Shown here in pieces: positions 1 to 8,547 of a stretch of DNA of 64,000 nucleotides. The translations under genes were made by a program, and so were the position numbers. Source of the DNA: Halomonas sp. S3-1-1 (GTDB lineage: Bacteria > Pseudomonadota > Gammaproteobacteria > Pseudomonadales > Halomonadaceae); contig NZ_JALGBZ010000005.1 in NCBI RefSeq assembly GCF_023757625.1, positions 1 through 64,000 of the forward strand. Reading direction: 5' to 3'. Within the stretch, counting starts at the first letter, position 1, and each line of letters starts with the position of its first letter. The notes below the pieces were generated by a model. The model had not been told where the DNA came from. It saw nothing but the letters and a program-made list of their open reading frames with translations, and searched no databases.

Positions 1-190
1 TTCAGCGCGTGAAGCAAGCGATCAAAGCTGCGCTAACTTCCTGACAAACCGAAGGTTTTCACCTTCATTCACCGCCTGAAACGCTGTGCGTCCCCGGCAG
101 CGGATGCGTACTTTACGGATTTGGCCGGGCGAGTGCAAGCGGTTTGTGCAAAAAGTTAAGCAGGCCAAACGAAACGCTAGTAAGAAGGCT
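1..190. other. unassigned left edge, no supported gene
   Basis: I see no gene I can support here. One plus-strand frame enters from the left edge and stops at about position 44. A second frame stays open to about 156 and a lysine-rich frame runs to about 226, but none has a start with a ribosome-binding site, and the last one reads through the terminator of the minus-strand operon. The stretch could hold the decayed 3' end of a gene lying to the left. Confidence 0.3.
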
Positions 191-224
191 AAAAACAAAA
201 AAACCGGCAGATCAAACTGCCGGT
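191..224 (-). terminator. rho-independent terminator of the acyl-CoA catabolism operon
   Basis: The 8-bp perfect stem ACCGGCAG/CTGCCGGT (203-210 with 217-224) has a 6-nt loop and is followed on the minus strand by a T-rich run (positions 203 to 191). It lies 34 bases past the stop of the acyl-CoA dehydrogenase gene. Confidence 0.85.
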
Positions 225-257
225 AAGGAGGTAAACGGTTATATCAAGCAGGCGGCG

Positions 258-2066
258 CTAGATTTCAAAGCCCAGACCGAAGTCATCGCTTGATATCGCC
301 ATCAGGCTTCCCGCTCCGGCCTGAATCATTTGGGCATGAGCCCGGGTGCGCGGTAAAAGGCGCTGATAGTAAAAGCGCGCGGTGTCGATCTTCGCCTGGT
401 AGAACGCCTTGTCGTCACCGTCGAGCCCGGTCGCCGCGCTCTTAACGGCGCGGGCAAACAGATAAGCCAGCGCCACGTAGCCCGAGTACATCAAATAGTC
501 GACGCTCGCAGCCCCCACTTCTTCGCGGTCCTGCATCGCTTTCATGCCCACGCCCATGGTGAGCTCGCCCCACTCGGCGTTGAGCATAGCCAGCGGCTCG
601 ATGAAGTCCTTGAGCGCTGGGTTATCGGCCTCGGTCTTGCAGAACTTGTGAATCTCCTTGGTAAAGACCTTCAGCGACTCGCCCTGGCTCATCAGCACCT
701 TGCGGCCCAGCAAATCGAGGGCCTGGATGCCGGTGGTGCCTTCATAAAGGCGCGTGATGCGCGCATCGCGCACCAGCTGCTCCATGCCCCACTCCTTGAT
801 GAAGCCGTGACCGCCAAAGACCTGAACGCCTTCGTTGGTGCTTTCGAACCCCACCTCGGTCAAGAACGCCTTGACGATAGGTGTTAAAAGCCCAAGCAGC
901 GTGTCGGCGCGCTCACGCTCTTCGCCCGCTGCCCCGTGCTCCACCTGGTCGAGCAACTGCGCCGCGTACAGCACCAGCATGCGACCACCTTCGGCGAAGG
1001 CTTTCTGAGTCAGCAGCATGCGACGCACGTCGGGGTGAACGATGATCGGATCGGCGGGTTTTTCCGGGGCTTTTTTGCCGGAGAGCCCGCGCATCTGCAG
1101 CCGGTCACGGGCGTAGGCAAGCGAGTTCTGAAAGCTCGCCTCGATCAATCCAAGGCCCTGAATACCAACGCCGAGCCGCGCGGCGTTCATCATTGTGAAC
1201 ATGCAGGCAAGGCCCTTGTGCGGCGGGCCGACCAGGTAGCCGGTGGCGCCGTCAAAGTTCATCACGCAGGTGGCGTTGCCGTGAATGCCCATCTTGTGCT
1301 CGAGCGAGCCACACACCACGCCGTTACGCTCGCCGGCGTCGCCCTCGGCGTTTGGCAAGAACTTCGGCACCAAAAACAGCGAAATACCTTTCGAGCCTTC
1401 CGGGGCATCCGGCAGTTTCGCGAGCACGAGATGCACGATGTTCTCGGCAAGGTCGTGCTCGCCGGCAGAGATGAAGATTTTGGTGCCGGTAACGGTATAG
1501 GCGCCGTCCTCCGTCGGCACGGCGCGGGTCTTTATTAAACCAAGATCCGTGCCGCAGTGGGGCTCGGTCAGACACATCGTGCCGGTCCAGACGCCCTCGA
1601 CCAGCTTGCTGAGGTAGGTGGCTTTTTGCTCTTCGGTGCCGTGGTGGCGCAGTGCGTCGACGGCGCCGTGAGAAAGCCCGGGATACATCCCCCAAGCCAG
1701 GTTGCTGGCACAGATCATTTCCGAAAGCGCCATGGCAAGCGACGGCGGAAGACCCTGGCCGCCGTGGTCGACCTCGGCGGAGAGGCCGGGCCAGCCGCCT
1801 TCGACGTACTGCAGGTACGCCGCACGAAAGCCGTCCGGCGCTTTGACGTCGCCGTTTTCCAGCCGCTTACAGCCTTGGGCGTCCCCGATCTGGTTGAGCG
1901 GTAGCAGCACCTCGCGGGCGAAGCGCCCACCCTCCTCCAGAATGGCACCGACTACGTCCGGCGAGGCGTCGTCGCCTTTACCGATCGCGGCGTAGTGCGC
2001 GGGGTAGTCGAGCATTTCGTCCATGACGAAACGCAGATCACGCAGGGGGGCTTGGTAACTGGGCAT
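258..2066 (-). CDS. acyl-CoA dehydrogenase (DmdC/FadE-type, about 600 aa)
   Basis: This is a 602-residue FAD-dependent acyl-CoA dehydrogenase of the long form with a C-terminal extension, related to 3-methylmercaptopropionyl-CoA dehydrogenases and other medium/long-chain enzymes. The flavin-fold signature CLTEPHCGTDLG lies near residue 165. YEGTTGIQA near residue 455 holds the expected catalytic glutamate. Such enzymes make the 2,3-double bond of an acyl-CoA and pass electrons to ETF. I chose the start at 2066 because GAGGAG stands 8 bases before this ATG; an in-frame start 17 codons upstream lacks that signal. It is the last gene of a minus-strand cluster with an acyl-CoA synthetase and an SDR dehydrogenase. 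The exact substrate cannot be read from the sequence. Confidence 0.9.
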   Translation of the reverse strand: MPSYQAPLRDLRFVMDEMLDYPAHYAAIGKGDDASPDVVGAILEEGGRFAREVLLPLNQIGDAQGCKRLENGDVKAPDGFRAAYLQYVEGGWPGLSAEVDHGGQGLPPSLAMALSEMICASNLAWGMYPGLSHGAVDALRHHGTEEQKATYLSKLVEGVWTGTMCLTEPHCGTDLGLIKTRAVPTEDGAYTVTGTKIFISAGEHDLAENIVHLVLAKLPDAPEGSKGISLFLVPKFLPNAEGDAGERNGVVCGSLEHKMGIHGNATCVMNFDGATGYLVGPPHKGLACMFTMMNAARLGVGIQGLGLIEASFQNSLAYARDRLQMRGLSGKKAPEKPADPIIVHPDVRRMLLTQKAFAEGGRMLVLYAAQLLDQVEHGAAGEERERADTLLGLLTPIVKAFLTEVGFESTNEGVQVFGGHGFIKEWGMEQLVRDARITRLYEGTTGIQALDLLGRKVLMSQGESLKVFTKEIHKFCKTEADNPALKDFIEPLAMLNAEWGELTMGVGMKAMQDREEVGAASVDYLMYSGYVALAYLFARAVKSAATGLDGDDKAFYQAKIDTARFYYQRLLPRTRAHAQMIQAGAGSLMAISSDDFGLGFEI

Positions 2067-2111
2067 CGCGGGTCTCCTCAACCGTGGCCGAAAGCCACAG
2101 GAAAACGCGGC

Positions 2112-2131
2112 TTTCAAACGATTGTTTGAAA
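2112..2131. promoter_or_regulatory. PsrA-type operator upstream of the acyl-CoA dehydrogenase
   Basis: TTTCAAACGATTGTTTGAAA is a perfect inverted repeat (8-bp arms, GATT centre) 45 bases before the acyl-CoA dehydrogenase start. It fits the pattern G/CAAAC-N(2-4)-GTTTG/C described for PsrA, the TetR-family fatty-acid sensor of Pseudomonas. It is the only strong site in the 190-base gap 2067-2256. Confidence 0.7.
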
Positions 2132-2256
2132 TTAGCGCGACACCTCATATTCGTCAAGCGGGCGTTTGAATTTAGCCGCCATGCGCACGCACTCTTTAGT
2201 CGAATAGTGAACGCTCACCTTGTTGCTTTGAGACGACTCGGGCGCAAGCGCCCTTC

Positions 2257-3024
2257 TCACTGCATGCGAATACCGCCGTCCAGGCGAATCACTTCGCCAT
2301 TGAGCATCGGGTTAGTGATGATTTGCTCGGCGAGCTGGGCAAACTCTTCGGCGCGACCGAGACGCTTGGGAAACGGCACGGCGGCCACCAAGGCGTCATA
2401 GGCATCACGCGGAATCTCGCTCATCATCGGCGTTTCGAACACCCCAGGGGCGATGGCCATGACGCGCACCGCGTGGCGCGAAAGCTCGCGGGCAGCGGGC
2501 AGGCTCATGCCGACCACCCCGGCTTTCGAGGCGCTGTAGGCGCACTGCCCCACCTGGCCGTCGAAGGCGGCCACGGAGGCGGTATTGACGATCACCCCGC
2601 GCTCGCCAGACGCCGCTGGTGCATTCTTCGCCATCGCCGCGGCGGCCAGGCGCATGACGTTGAAAGTGCCGATCAGGTTGATCTGAACCGTTTTGGCGTA
2701 GGCGTCGAGATCCGCCGGCTGGCCTTCGCGGTCAATCAACTTGGCCACGCTCACCACCCCCGCGCAGTGAACAACGCCGGCCAACCGCTGCTCGCCGCCG
2801 AGGGCGACCGCTGCCTCGACGACCTTTTCCATCTGCTCGTTTGAAGTAATGTCCGCGGTCATGGCGCGGGCGCGCTCGCCGAGCGCTTTAGCCTGCTCAT
2901 GTACGCGCTCGCTTACATCGCACAGCAACACGCTCGCGCCAAGGCTCAAAAGCCTCTCGGCGGTCGCCGCGCCGAGCCCGGAGGCGGCACCGGTGATCAA
3001 AAATGCGCGCTGGTTTATTTCCAT
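2257..3024 (-). CDS. SDR-family 3-hydroxyacyl-CoA dehydrogenase (type II-like)
   Basis: A 255-residue short-chain dehydrogenase. The N-terminal nucleotide-binding motif TGAASGLG is at residues 10-17, NTAS follows near residue 143, and the catalytic YSASK is near residue 162. The pattern [10 protein letters not shown] with the downstream PGVFETPMM resembles type II 3-hydroxyacyl-CoA dehydrogenases (HSD10-like), which oxidise 3-hydroxyacyl-CoA, including 2-methyl-branched forms, with NAD. Its start is one base from the stop of the acyl-CoA synthetase gene, so the two are surely cotranscribed. Together with the dehydrogenase downstream and the divergent thiolase it could complete a beta-oxidation-like spiral. 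The substrate is inferred from family and context only. Confidence 0.85.
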   Translation of the reverse strand: MEINQRAFLITGAASGLGAATAERLLSLGASVLLCDVSERVHEQAKALGERARAMTADITSNEQMEKVVEAAVALGGEQRLAGVVHCAGVVSVAKLIDREGQPADLDAYAKTVQINLIGTFNVMRLAAAAMAKNAPAASGERGVIVNTASVAAFDGQVGQCAYSASKAGVVGMSLPAARELSRHAVRVMAIAPGVFETPMMSEIPRDAYDALVAAVPFPKRLGRAEEFAQLAEQIITNPMLNGEVIRLDGGIRMQ

Positions 3025-3025
3025 A

Positions 3026-4702
3026 TCACTGCCCTTTACTGGGGTTCATTGAGGCGGCACCCGCCTGGGCGCGCAGCTTGAAACGTTGAATCTTGCCGCT
3101 GGGGGTTTTCGGCAGCTCGTCGACGAACTCGATCTCGCGCGGGAAGGCGTGGGTCGACAGGCGCTCGCGTACCAGCGTGCGGATCTCTTCGGCCAGCGCT
3201 TCGGTCGGCTCGAAGCCTTCGCGCAGTACAACGAAGGATTTGATGATCTCACCGCGTATCTCGTCAGGCTTGCCTACCGCCGCCGACTCCGCCACGCCCG
3301 GATGCGTCATGACGCTGTTTTCGACATCGGTTGGGCCGACCCGATAGCCCGCGGTGGTGATGATGTCGTCGTCGCGCCCGGCGAACTGGAAGCTGCCGTC
3401 CTCGTTTTTGATCACCACGTCGCCGGTCAGGTAGTAGCCGTTCACGAACGGGTCCTTCTCCTGCCAGGTGTAGCCCTGGAAGAAGTGCACGGGGGAGCTG
3501 GCGATATCCACCGCGAGCACCCCGGGCTCACCCGGCGGAAGTTCGTTGTACTCGGCGTCGAGAATCGCCAGCCGGTAGCCCGGCAGCGGCACGCCCATGC
3601 CGCCCACGTGTTTGGGGTGATCGAGGCCATGATGGCAGTTGCAGGTCATGCCGGTTTCGGTCTGGCCGTAGTGGTCCATCACCTCACAGCCCAGGGATTT
3701 GACGACCCAGTTGACGACCTCGGTATTGAGCGGCTCCCCCGCCGAGCTCGCCGCGCGCAAGTTGAGCTTTTGGTGAGCGTCGTCGAACAGGCTTGATGCC
3801 TTCATCAGCCGATAGGCGGTGGGTGCGGCGGCGAAGTTCGTGATGTCGTGGCGCTTCATGAACGCAAGCGCCCCTTCGGCGCTAAAGCCCGCCTCGCAGA
3901 AGTGCGTGGTTGCCCCCAGTAGCAGCGGCCCAGCGATGGCGTAATAAAGCCCGTAAGCCCAGCCCGGGTCGGCCATGTTCCAGAAACGGTCCTCGCGCTT
4001 GAGATCCACCGCCAGTTCCATGTAAAGCGCGAACGCCGCCATCGCCTTGAGCGGCACCGCCACGCCCTTGGGCTTGCCCACGGTGCCGGAGGTAAACATC
4101 TGTAGAAACGGCGCCTCCGGGTCGAGGCGCGGCGGCGCGTCGCTCATGGGCTCATGCTCGAGTGCGGCCTGCCAGTCGAGATCCGCCGAGTGCTCGTCGC
4201 TTGGCCCGCCAATGGCCAGTACCGGTGGGCAGCGCTCGATACCGTCGAACTTGTGCCGGTTGGCGTGATCGGTGATGACCAGCTGCGTATCGGCGCGGCT
4301 AAGGCGGTATTCCACCGCATCCGGCCCAAAAGCGGTAAAAAGCGGCTGATACACCGCGCCGATGCGCCAGGTCGCTACCACGGCCACCAGCAGCGCTTTT
4401 GAGCGCGGTAGCATACAGGCGATGCGGTCGCCCTCTTTCAAGCCCTGGTCGAGTAGCCAGCCGGCCAAGCGCGCACTTTCGGCGTCGAGCTCACGATAGG
4501 TGAGCGTGTGCACCTGCTGGTGAGTATCTTCGTGTACCAGCGCCAGCGTCTCGCCGCGCCCCTGTTCAAGGTGGCGCGCGCAGCACGCCTCGAACGCGTT
4601 GAGCTTGCCATCCTTGTGAGTATCGAGGGCTTCGATCACGGCGTCAGCCGAGAAGCGCTCGAGATAGTCGGCATGGGTGGGAAGTGAAGCAGTGTGAGTC
4701 AT
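3026..4702 (-). CDS. AMP-forming acyl-CoA synthetase (acetyl-/acyl-CoA synthetase-like)
   Basis: A 558-residue ANL-superfamily adenylating enzyme. The P-loop FTSGTVGKPKG is near residue 200, the A5 motif YGQTETG near 345, the hinge YLTGDVV near 430, and the C-terminal lysine motif TPSGKIQRF near 540. It would activate a carboxylic acid with ATP and CoA. The sequence is closer to the acetyl/medium-chain branch than to FadD, but the chain length preference is not readable. It is the first gene of the minus-strand operon, followed after one base by the SDR gene. The promoter lies in the divergent gap shared with the thiolase. Confidence 0.88.
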   Translation of the reverse strand: MTHTASLPTHADYLERFSADAVIEALDTHKDGKLNAFEACCARHLEQGRGETLALVHEDTHQQVHTLTYRELDAESARLAGWLLDQGLKEGDRIACMLPRSKALLVAVVATWRIGAVYQPLFTAFGPDAVEYRLSRADTQLVITDHANRHKFDGIERCPPVLAIGGPSDEHSADLDWQAALEHEPMSDAPPRLDPEAPFLQMFTSGTVGKPKGVAVPLKAMAAFALYMELAVDLKREDRFWNMADPGWAYGLYYAIAGPLLLGATTHFCEAGFSAEGALAFMKRHDITNFAAAPTAYRLMKASSLFDDAHQKLNLRAASSAGEPLNTEVVNWVVKSLGCEVMDHYGQTETGMTCNCHHGLDHPKHVGGMGVPLPGYRLAILDAEYNELPPGEPGVLAVDIASSPVHFFQGYTWQEKDPFVNGYYLTGDVVIKNEDGSFQFAGRDDDIITTAGYRVGPTDVENSVMTHPGVAESAAVGKPDEIRGEIIKSFVVLREGFEPTEALAEEIRTLVRERLSTHAFPREIEFVDELPKTPSGKIQRFKLRAQAGAASMNPSKGQ

Positions 4703-4778
4703 GGCGGCTCTCTTTTGTTATTGGATCGAGCTATTGGGTCGAGCGTGCAACAAGAGACTTGCATTCCGCGGGCATTGG

Positions 4779-4794
4779 TTTACGTTAACGGAAA
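4779..4794. promoter_or_regulatory. LiuR-like palindrome in the divergent promoter region
   Basis: TTTACGTTAACGGAAA is a near-perfect palindrome (one mismatch) in the 323-base gap 4703-5025 between the divergent acyl-CoA synthetase and thiolase genes. It resembles the ACGT-centred palindromes assigned to the MerR-type regulator LiuR, which controls branched-chain amino acid and acyl-CoA breakdown in gammaproteobacteria. I recall that motif only approximately. I see no gene in the rest of the gap. Confidence 0.45.
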
Positions 4795-5025
4795 CTTGCC
4801 CTTTGGCTAACGCTAAAAGGATTGCCGGGCCAGCGCAAGCGAGCGGCGCCTCAACGGCGTTAGACGTTGGTCGCGCCCGACAGTGGCTGCGCGCAGCGGC
4901 CACCTGTTCCTCGCTACACTTTTCAACGACCACTATCGCCACGAACTTCACTACGACCATTACGACAACAGCCGTGACATGCGTTTTGGAAGCGTCTTGA
5001 TAACAATGCCATTAGGAGACTCCCC

Positions 5026-6213
5026 ATGAGCAGCGCCAACGATATCGTCTTTCTATCCGCCACCCGCACGCCCATGGGCGCGATGAGCGGCAGCCTTGCA
5101 AGCCAAAGCGCCCCGGAGCTGGCGGCGGTCGCCATTCGCGCCGCGTTAGAGCGTGGCGCCATTGCCCCGGACGCCATCGAGGAAGGCATTCTTGGCTGCG
5201 TGCTGCCTGCCGGCGTCAAGCAGGGCCCTGCCCGTCAGGCCATGCGCCAAGCCGGCATTCCCGATGCGATCGGCGCTACCACCATCAACAAGCTGTGCGG
5301 CTCGGGGATGAAGGCGGCGATGCTCTGTCATGATCTGATCAAGGCGGGCACCAACTCGGTGATGCTGGCCGGCGGTATGGAGTCGATGTCCAACGCCCCG
5401 CACCTGCTCACCAAAGCGCGCAGCGGCTACCGGCTGGGCCACGGCGAGCTTAAGGACCACATGTTTTATGACGGCTTGGAAGACGCCGAAACCGGCAAGC
5501 TGATGGGTGTGTTCGCCCAGGAAATCGCAAGCGAGCGTGGCTATACCCGCGAGCGCCTCGACGACTTCGCCATCGCCTCGCTCGAGCGGGCGATGAAAGC
5601 CAATGAAGACGGCTCCCTGGATGCCGAGATGGCGCCAGTGACGGTCACCACCCGCCAGGGCGAGAGCGTGATCGATAAGGACGAGCAGCCCTTCCAAGCC
5701 CGACTCGACAAGATCCGCACCCTGCGCCCGGCGTTTGCCAAGGACGGCACCATCACCGCAGCGAACGCAAGCTCAATCTCCGACGGGGCCTCGGCGCTGA
5801 TCATGGCCAGCCGCGAAGGCGCCGAGCGCATGAAAGTGAAACCTCTGGCGCGCATGCTCGGCCACGCCACCCACTCGCGCCACCCGAGCGAGTTCACTAT
5901 CGCACCAGTGGGTGCGATCGAGTCGCTGTTGAAAAAGGTCGGATGGAGCGTCAATGACGTCGATCTCTTCGAGATCAACGAGGCGTTTGCGGTGGTCACG
6001 CTGATGGCCATCGACGATCTAGGACTGGATCACGCCAGGGTAAACGTCTTCGGCGGCGCCTGCGCCCAGGGCCATCCGGTGGGCTCGACGGGCTCGCGCA
6101 TCATCGCGACCCTGATTCACGCGCTGCGCACGACCGGCGGCAAGCGTGGGGTGGCGAGTCTGTGTATCGGCGGCGGCGAAGCAACGGCGGTGGCGGTCGA
6201 ACTGATCGATTGA
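5026..6213 (+). CDS. acetyl-CoA C-acyltransferase (thiolase)
   Basis: A 395-residue thiolase, the usual family length. The acyl-accepting cysteine is in KLCGSGMKA near residue 90. NEAFAVV and GGACAQGHPVGSTG carry the asparagine and histidine of the active site, and the second cysteine is in CIGGGEA near residue 385. It would cleave 3-ketoacyl-CoA, or condense two acetyl-CoA. The second active-site loop is GACAQGHPVG instead of the common GAIALGHPLG, and the last motif is CIGGGEA instead of CIGGGMG; both are tolerable variants. It is transcribed away from the acyl-CoA synthetase operon and has a good site, AGGAG, before the ATG. AtoB-like or PhaA-like use cannot be told apart here. Confidence 0.9.
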   Translation: MSSANDIVFLSATRTPMGAMSGSLASQSAPELAAVAIRAALERGAIAPDAIEEGILGCVLPAGVKQGPARQAMRQAGIPDAIGATTINKLCGSGMKAAMLCHDLIKAGTNSVMLAGGMESMSNAPHLLTKARSGYRLGHGELKDHMFYDGLEDAETGKLMGVFAQEIASERGYTRERLDDFAIASLERAMKANEDGSLDAEMAPVTVTTRQGESVIDKDEQPFQARLDKIRTLRPAFAKDGTITAANASSISDGASALIMASREGAERMKVKPLARMLGHATHSRHPSEFTIAPVGAIESLLKKVGWSVNDVDLFEINEAFAVVTLMAIDDLGLDHARVNVFGGACAQGHPVGSTGSRIIATLIHALRTTGGKRGVASLCIGGGEATAVAVELID

Positions 6214-6232
6214 TCCCCCGGCGGCTTGCATG

Positions 6233-6265
6233 AAAAAACCCGCATCGACTCGATGCGGGTTTTTA
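6233..6265. terminator. bidirectional terminator between thiolase and pstB
   Basis: CCCGCATCG/CGATGCGGG form a 9-bp perfect stem with a 3-nt loop (6239-6259). An A-run stands before it and a T-run after it, so it can stop the thiolase transcript on the plus strand and the pst transcript on the minus strand. Confidence 0.9.
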
Positions 6266-6288
6266 TTTACGCCAAAAACGAATAGCGT

Positions 6289-7182
6289 TTAGCCAAAGCG
6301 CCCGGTGATGTAGTCGTGGGTGCGCTGATCCTGCGGGTTGGTAAAGATGTTGTCGGTGGTATCGACCTCGGCAAGATCGCCCATGTGGAAAAACGCGGTG
6401 CGGTCGGCCACGCGAGCGGCCTGCTGCATGTTGTGGGTCACCATGACGATGGTGTAGCTCTCGCTGAGCTCGTCGATCAGCTGCTCCACCTTCGCCGTGG
6501 CGATGGGGTCGAGCGCCGAACACGGCTCGTCCATCAGAATCACGTCCGGGCTCACCGCCACGGTGCGCGCGATGCAAAGACGCTGCTGCTGGCCGCCGGA
6601 GAGCCCGGTGCCAGGCTTATCCAAACGATCCTTGACCTCGTCCCAGAGCCCGGCGCGGCGCAGGCTGCTCTCAACGATGTCATCGAGCTCCGCCTTGCGC
6701 TTGGCAAGCCCGTGCAGGCGCGGCCCGTAGGCGATGTTTTCGTAGATCGACTTGGGAAACGGGTTGGGCTTTTGGAACACGATGCCCACCTGAGCGCGTA
6801 GCAGCACTACGTCGCGATCCGGCGCGTAGATATCGCGCTCGTCGAGGGTGATCTTGCCCTCGACACGACAGATATCGATGGTGTCGTTCATGCGGTTCAA
6901 ACAGCGCAGAAAGGTCGACTTGCCGCAGCCCGAGGGGCCGATAAAGGCCAGCACTTCGTTTTCATAGATATCCAGATCGATGCCGTTGATCGCTTGGGTA
7001 TCGCCGTAGAAGACGTTGACGCCTTCGGCCTTGAGCTTGACCTTGTCCGTGGCCTTGCTGACGCGGTTTTCACCATTGCCGACGCTGACGCTGGACATGG
7101 CGCCGGAAGGCGCGCGTTCGCGGGCGTTCGTAGACTCGGAATTCGCAGAAGAGCTCGCAGAAGAGTGCGTAGAAGTATCCAC
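6289..7182 (-). CDS. pstB: phosphate ABC transporter ATP-binding protein PstB
   Basis: The ATPase of the high-affinity phosphate importer PstSCAB. The Walker A motif GPSGCGKST, the signature LSGGQQQR and the Walker B motif [13 protein letters not shown] are all present. The coding region begins with GTG directly after the pstA stop codon, with GAGGTGG at suitable spacing. This gives 297 residues, about 40 more than E. coli PstB, because of a serine-rich N-terminal extension. A later start at residue 29 (ATG) would remove most of that extension and cannot be excluded. It is the last gene of the pst operon and ends at a bidirectional terminator. No phoU follows. Confidence 0.95.
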   Translation of the reverse strand: MDTSTHSSASSSANSESTNARERAPSGAMSSVSVGNGENRVSKATDKVKLKAEGVNVFYGDTQAINGIDLDIYENEVLAFIGPSGCGKSTFLRCLNRMNDTIDICRVEGKITLDERDIYAPDRDVVLLRAQVGIVFQKPNPFPKSIYENIAYGPRLHGLAKRKAELDDIVESSLRRAGLWDEVKDRLDKPGTGLSGGQQQRLCIARTVAVSPDVILMDEPCSALDPIATAKVEQLIDELSESYTIVMVTHNMQQAARVADRTAFFHMGDLAEVDTTDNIFTNPQDQRTHDYITGRFG

Positions 7183-8547
7183 TTACCACCTCGTTTCGAA
7201 TTTTTTACGCAGCCAGATGGCCAGCGCGTTCAGGCTGAGCATCAGGCCCAACAGCACGATGATCGCCGCGGACGTGCGCGCCTCGAAGAAGTTGCGCAGC
7301 TCGTTACCCTGCCACAGATAGATTTGCACCGGTAGCGCCGTGGACTGATCCATCGGCGAGCCCGGCACGTTGGCCACGAATGCGTTCATGCCGATCAACA
7401 AAAGCGGCGCCGTTTCGCCCAGCGCCTGGGCCACACCCAGAATCGAGCCGGTGAGAATGCCCGGCAGCGCCAGCGGCAGCACGTGGTGAAACACGGTTTG
7501 CACGCGCGAGGCGCCGATACCGAGCGCGGCTTGGCGAATCGACGGCGGAATCGAGCGCAGCGATGCGCGGGTGGCGATGATGATCGTCGGCAGTGTCATT
7601 AGCGTAAGTACCAAGCCGCCGACTAGCGGCGCCGACAGCGGCAGGCGCAGGTAGCCGATGAAGATCGAGGCGCCCAACAGGCCGAAGACGATCGACGGCA
7701 CCGCGGCCAGGTTGTTGATGTTGATCTCGATGAGATCGGTCAGGCGATTTTTGGGCGCGAACTCCTCGAGGTAGATTGCGCTCGACACCCCCAGCGGCAC
7801 CGACAGCGAAATGACCACCATCATCATGAACAGCGATCCCATGAAGGCACCGGCCAGCCCCGCCGAGGCGAGCGAGCTGCGCGAGTCGGTATTCATGAAT
7901 AGCGACGTGCTAAAGGACTGACGCAGCACGTCCTGTTCTTGCAGCACATCGACCCAGGCGCGGGACTGCGGGCTTAACTGCAGCCGCGCGTCCGGCAGGT
8001 CCCGATCGATGTTGCCCTTCACCCACACGTCGACATCGGCGCTGGCGAGCATCTTGAGCGACACGGTTTCACCTAAAAGCGACGGGTCCTCGGTGAAGCG
8101 GTCGCGCAGCGCGTAGCGTTCGCCGGAGGCGACCAGCGCGCGCAGATCGCGCAGCTGGCGCGGCTCGACCTCTTCGCCCAGGGCCTGCTCGAGCGAGGCA
8201 TCGATAAGCGACTGCCAGTTCACCAGCCCCGCCTGGGTCAGCCACTGGGTCATGCGCTCATCATACGCGTACTGGGTTTCGCCCTCCTGGCGCTCGGGTT
8301 TGGGCGCAATATCGATGACGTCCGGATCGAACGTCACCTCGGTGTAGAGCGTGGCCTGCCAGAAAGCGGGAACGCCCTTGCTCAAAATGCTGGCAAACAG
8401 GATGGCGACCAGGGTCAGCCCGGTCAGCACCGCCACCAGCCCCAGCCGGCGGAACGTGTTTTCTTTGCGGTGGCGCTTGGAAAGCGACTTCTCGATCGTT
8501 TCGAGGCGATGCTGGCGGCGCTGCTCAATCGTTAGGGACATGGGCAT
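7183..8547 (-). CDS. pstA: phosphate ABC transporter permease PstA
   Basis: An inner-membrane permease subunit of the phosphate importer, 454 residues. After a basic N-terminus there is one membrane segment (about 35-58), then a large hydrophilic, probably periplasmic insert (about 60-215) and the canonical permease core. The core includes the coupling motif around GIGASRVQTVFHHVLPLALPG minus its ends, near residue 345. E. coli PstA has about 300 residues; the extra loop between the first and second membrane segments is known from Pseudomonas-type PstA. The start follows the pstC stop directly; a second ATG two codons later is equally possible. Confidence 0.93.
   Translation of the reverse strand: MPMSLTIEQRRQHRLETIEKSLSKRHRKENTFRRLGLVAVLTGLTLVAILFASILSKGVPAFWQATLYTEVTFDPDVIDIAPKPERQEGETQYAYDERMTQWLTQAGLVNWQSLIDASLEQALGEEVEPRQLRDLRALVASGERYALRDRFTEDPSLLGETVSLKMLASADVDVWVKGNIDRDLPDARLQLSPQSRAWVDVLQEQDVLRQSFSTSLFMNTDSRSSLASAGLAGAFMGSLFMMMVVISLSVPLGVSSAIYLEEFAPKNRLTDLIEININNLAAVPSIVFGLLGASIFIGYLRLPLSAPLVGGLVLTLMTLPTIIIATRASLRSIPPSIRQAALGIGASRVQTVFHHVLPLALPGILTGSILGVAQALGETAPLLLIGMNAFVANVPGSPMDQSTALPVQIYLWQGNELRNFFEARTSAAIIVLLGLMLSLNALAIWLRKKFETRW

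Noticed and set aside
104..226. Lysine-rich 40-codon plus-strand frame at the left edge
   Set aside because: No ribosome-binding site, and it reads through the minus-strand operon terminator; composition comes from the A-rich terminator flank.
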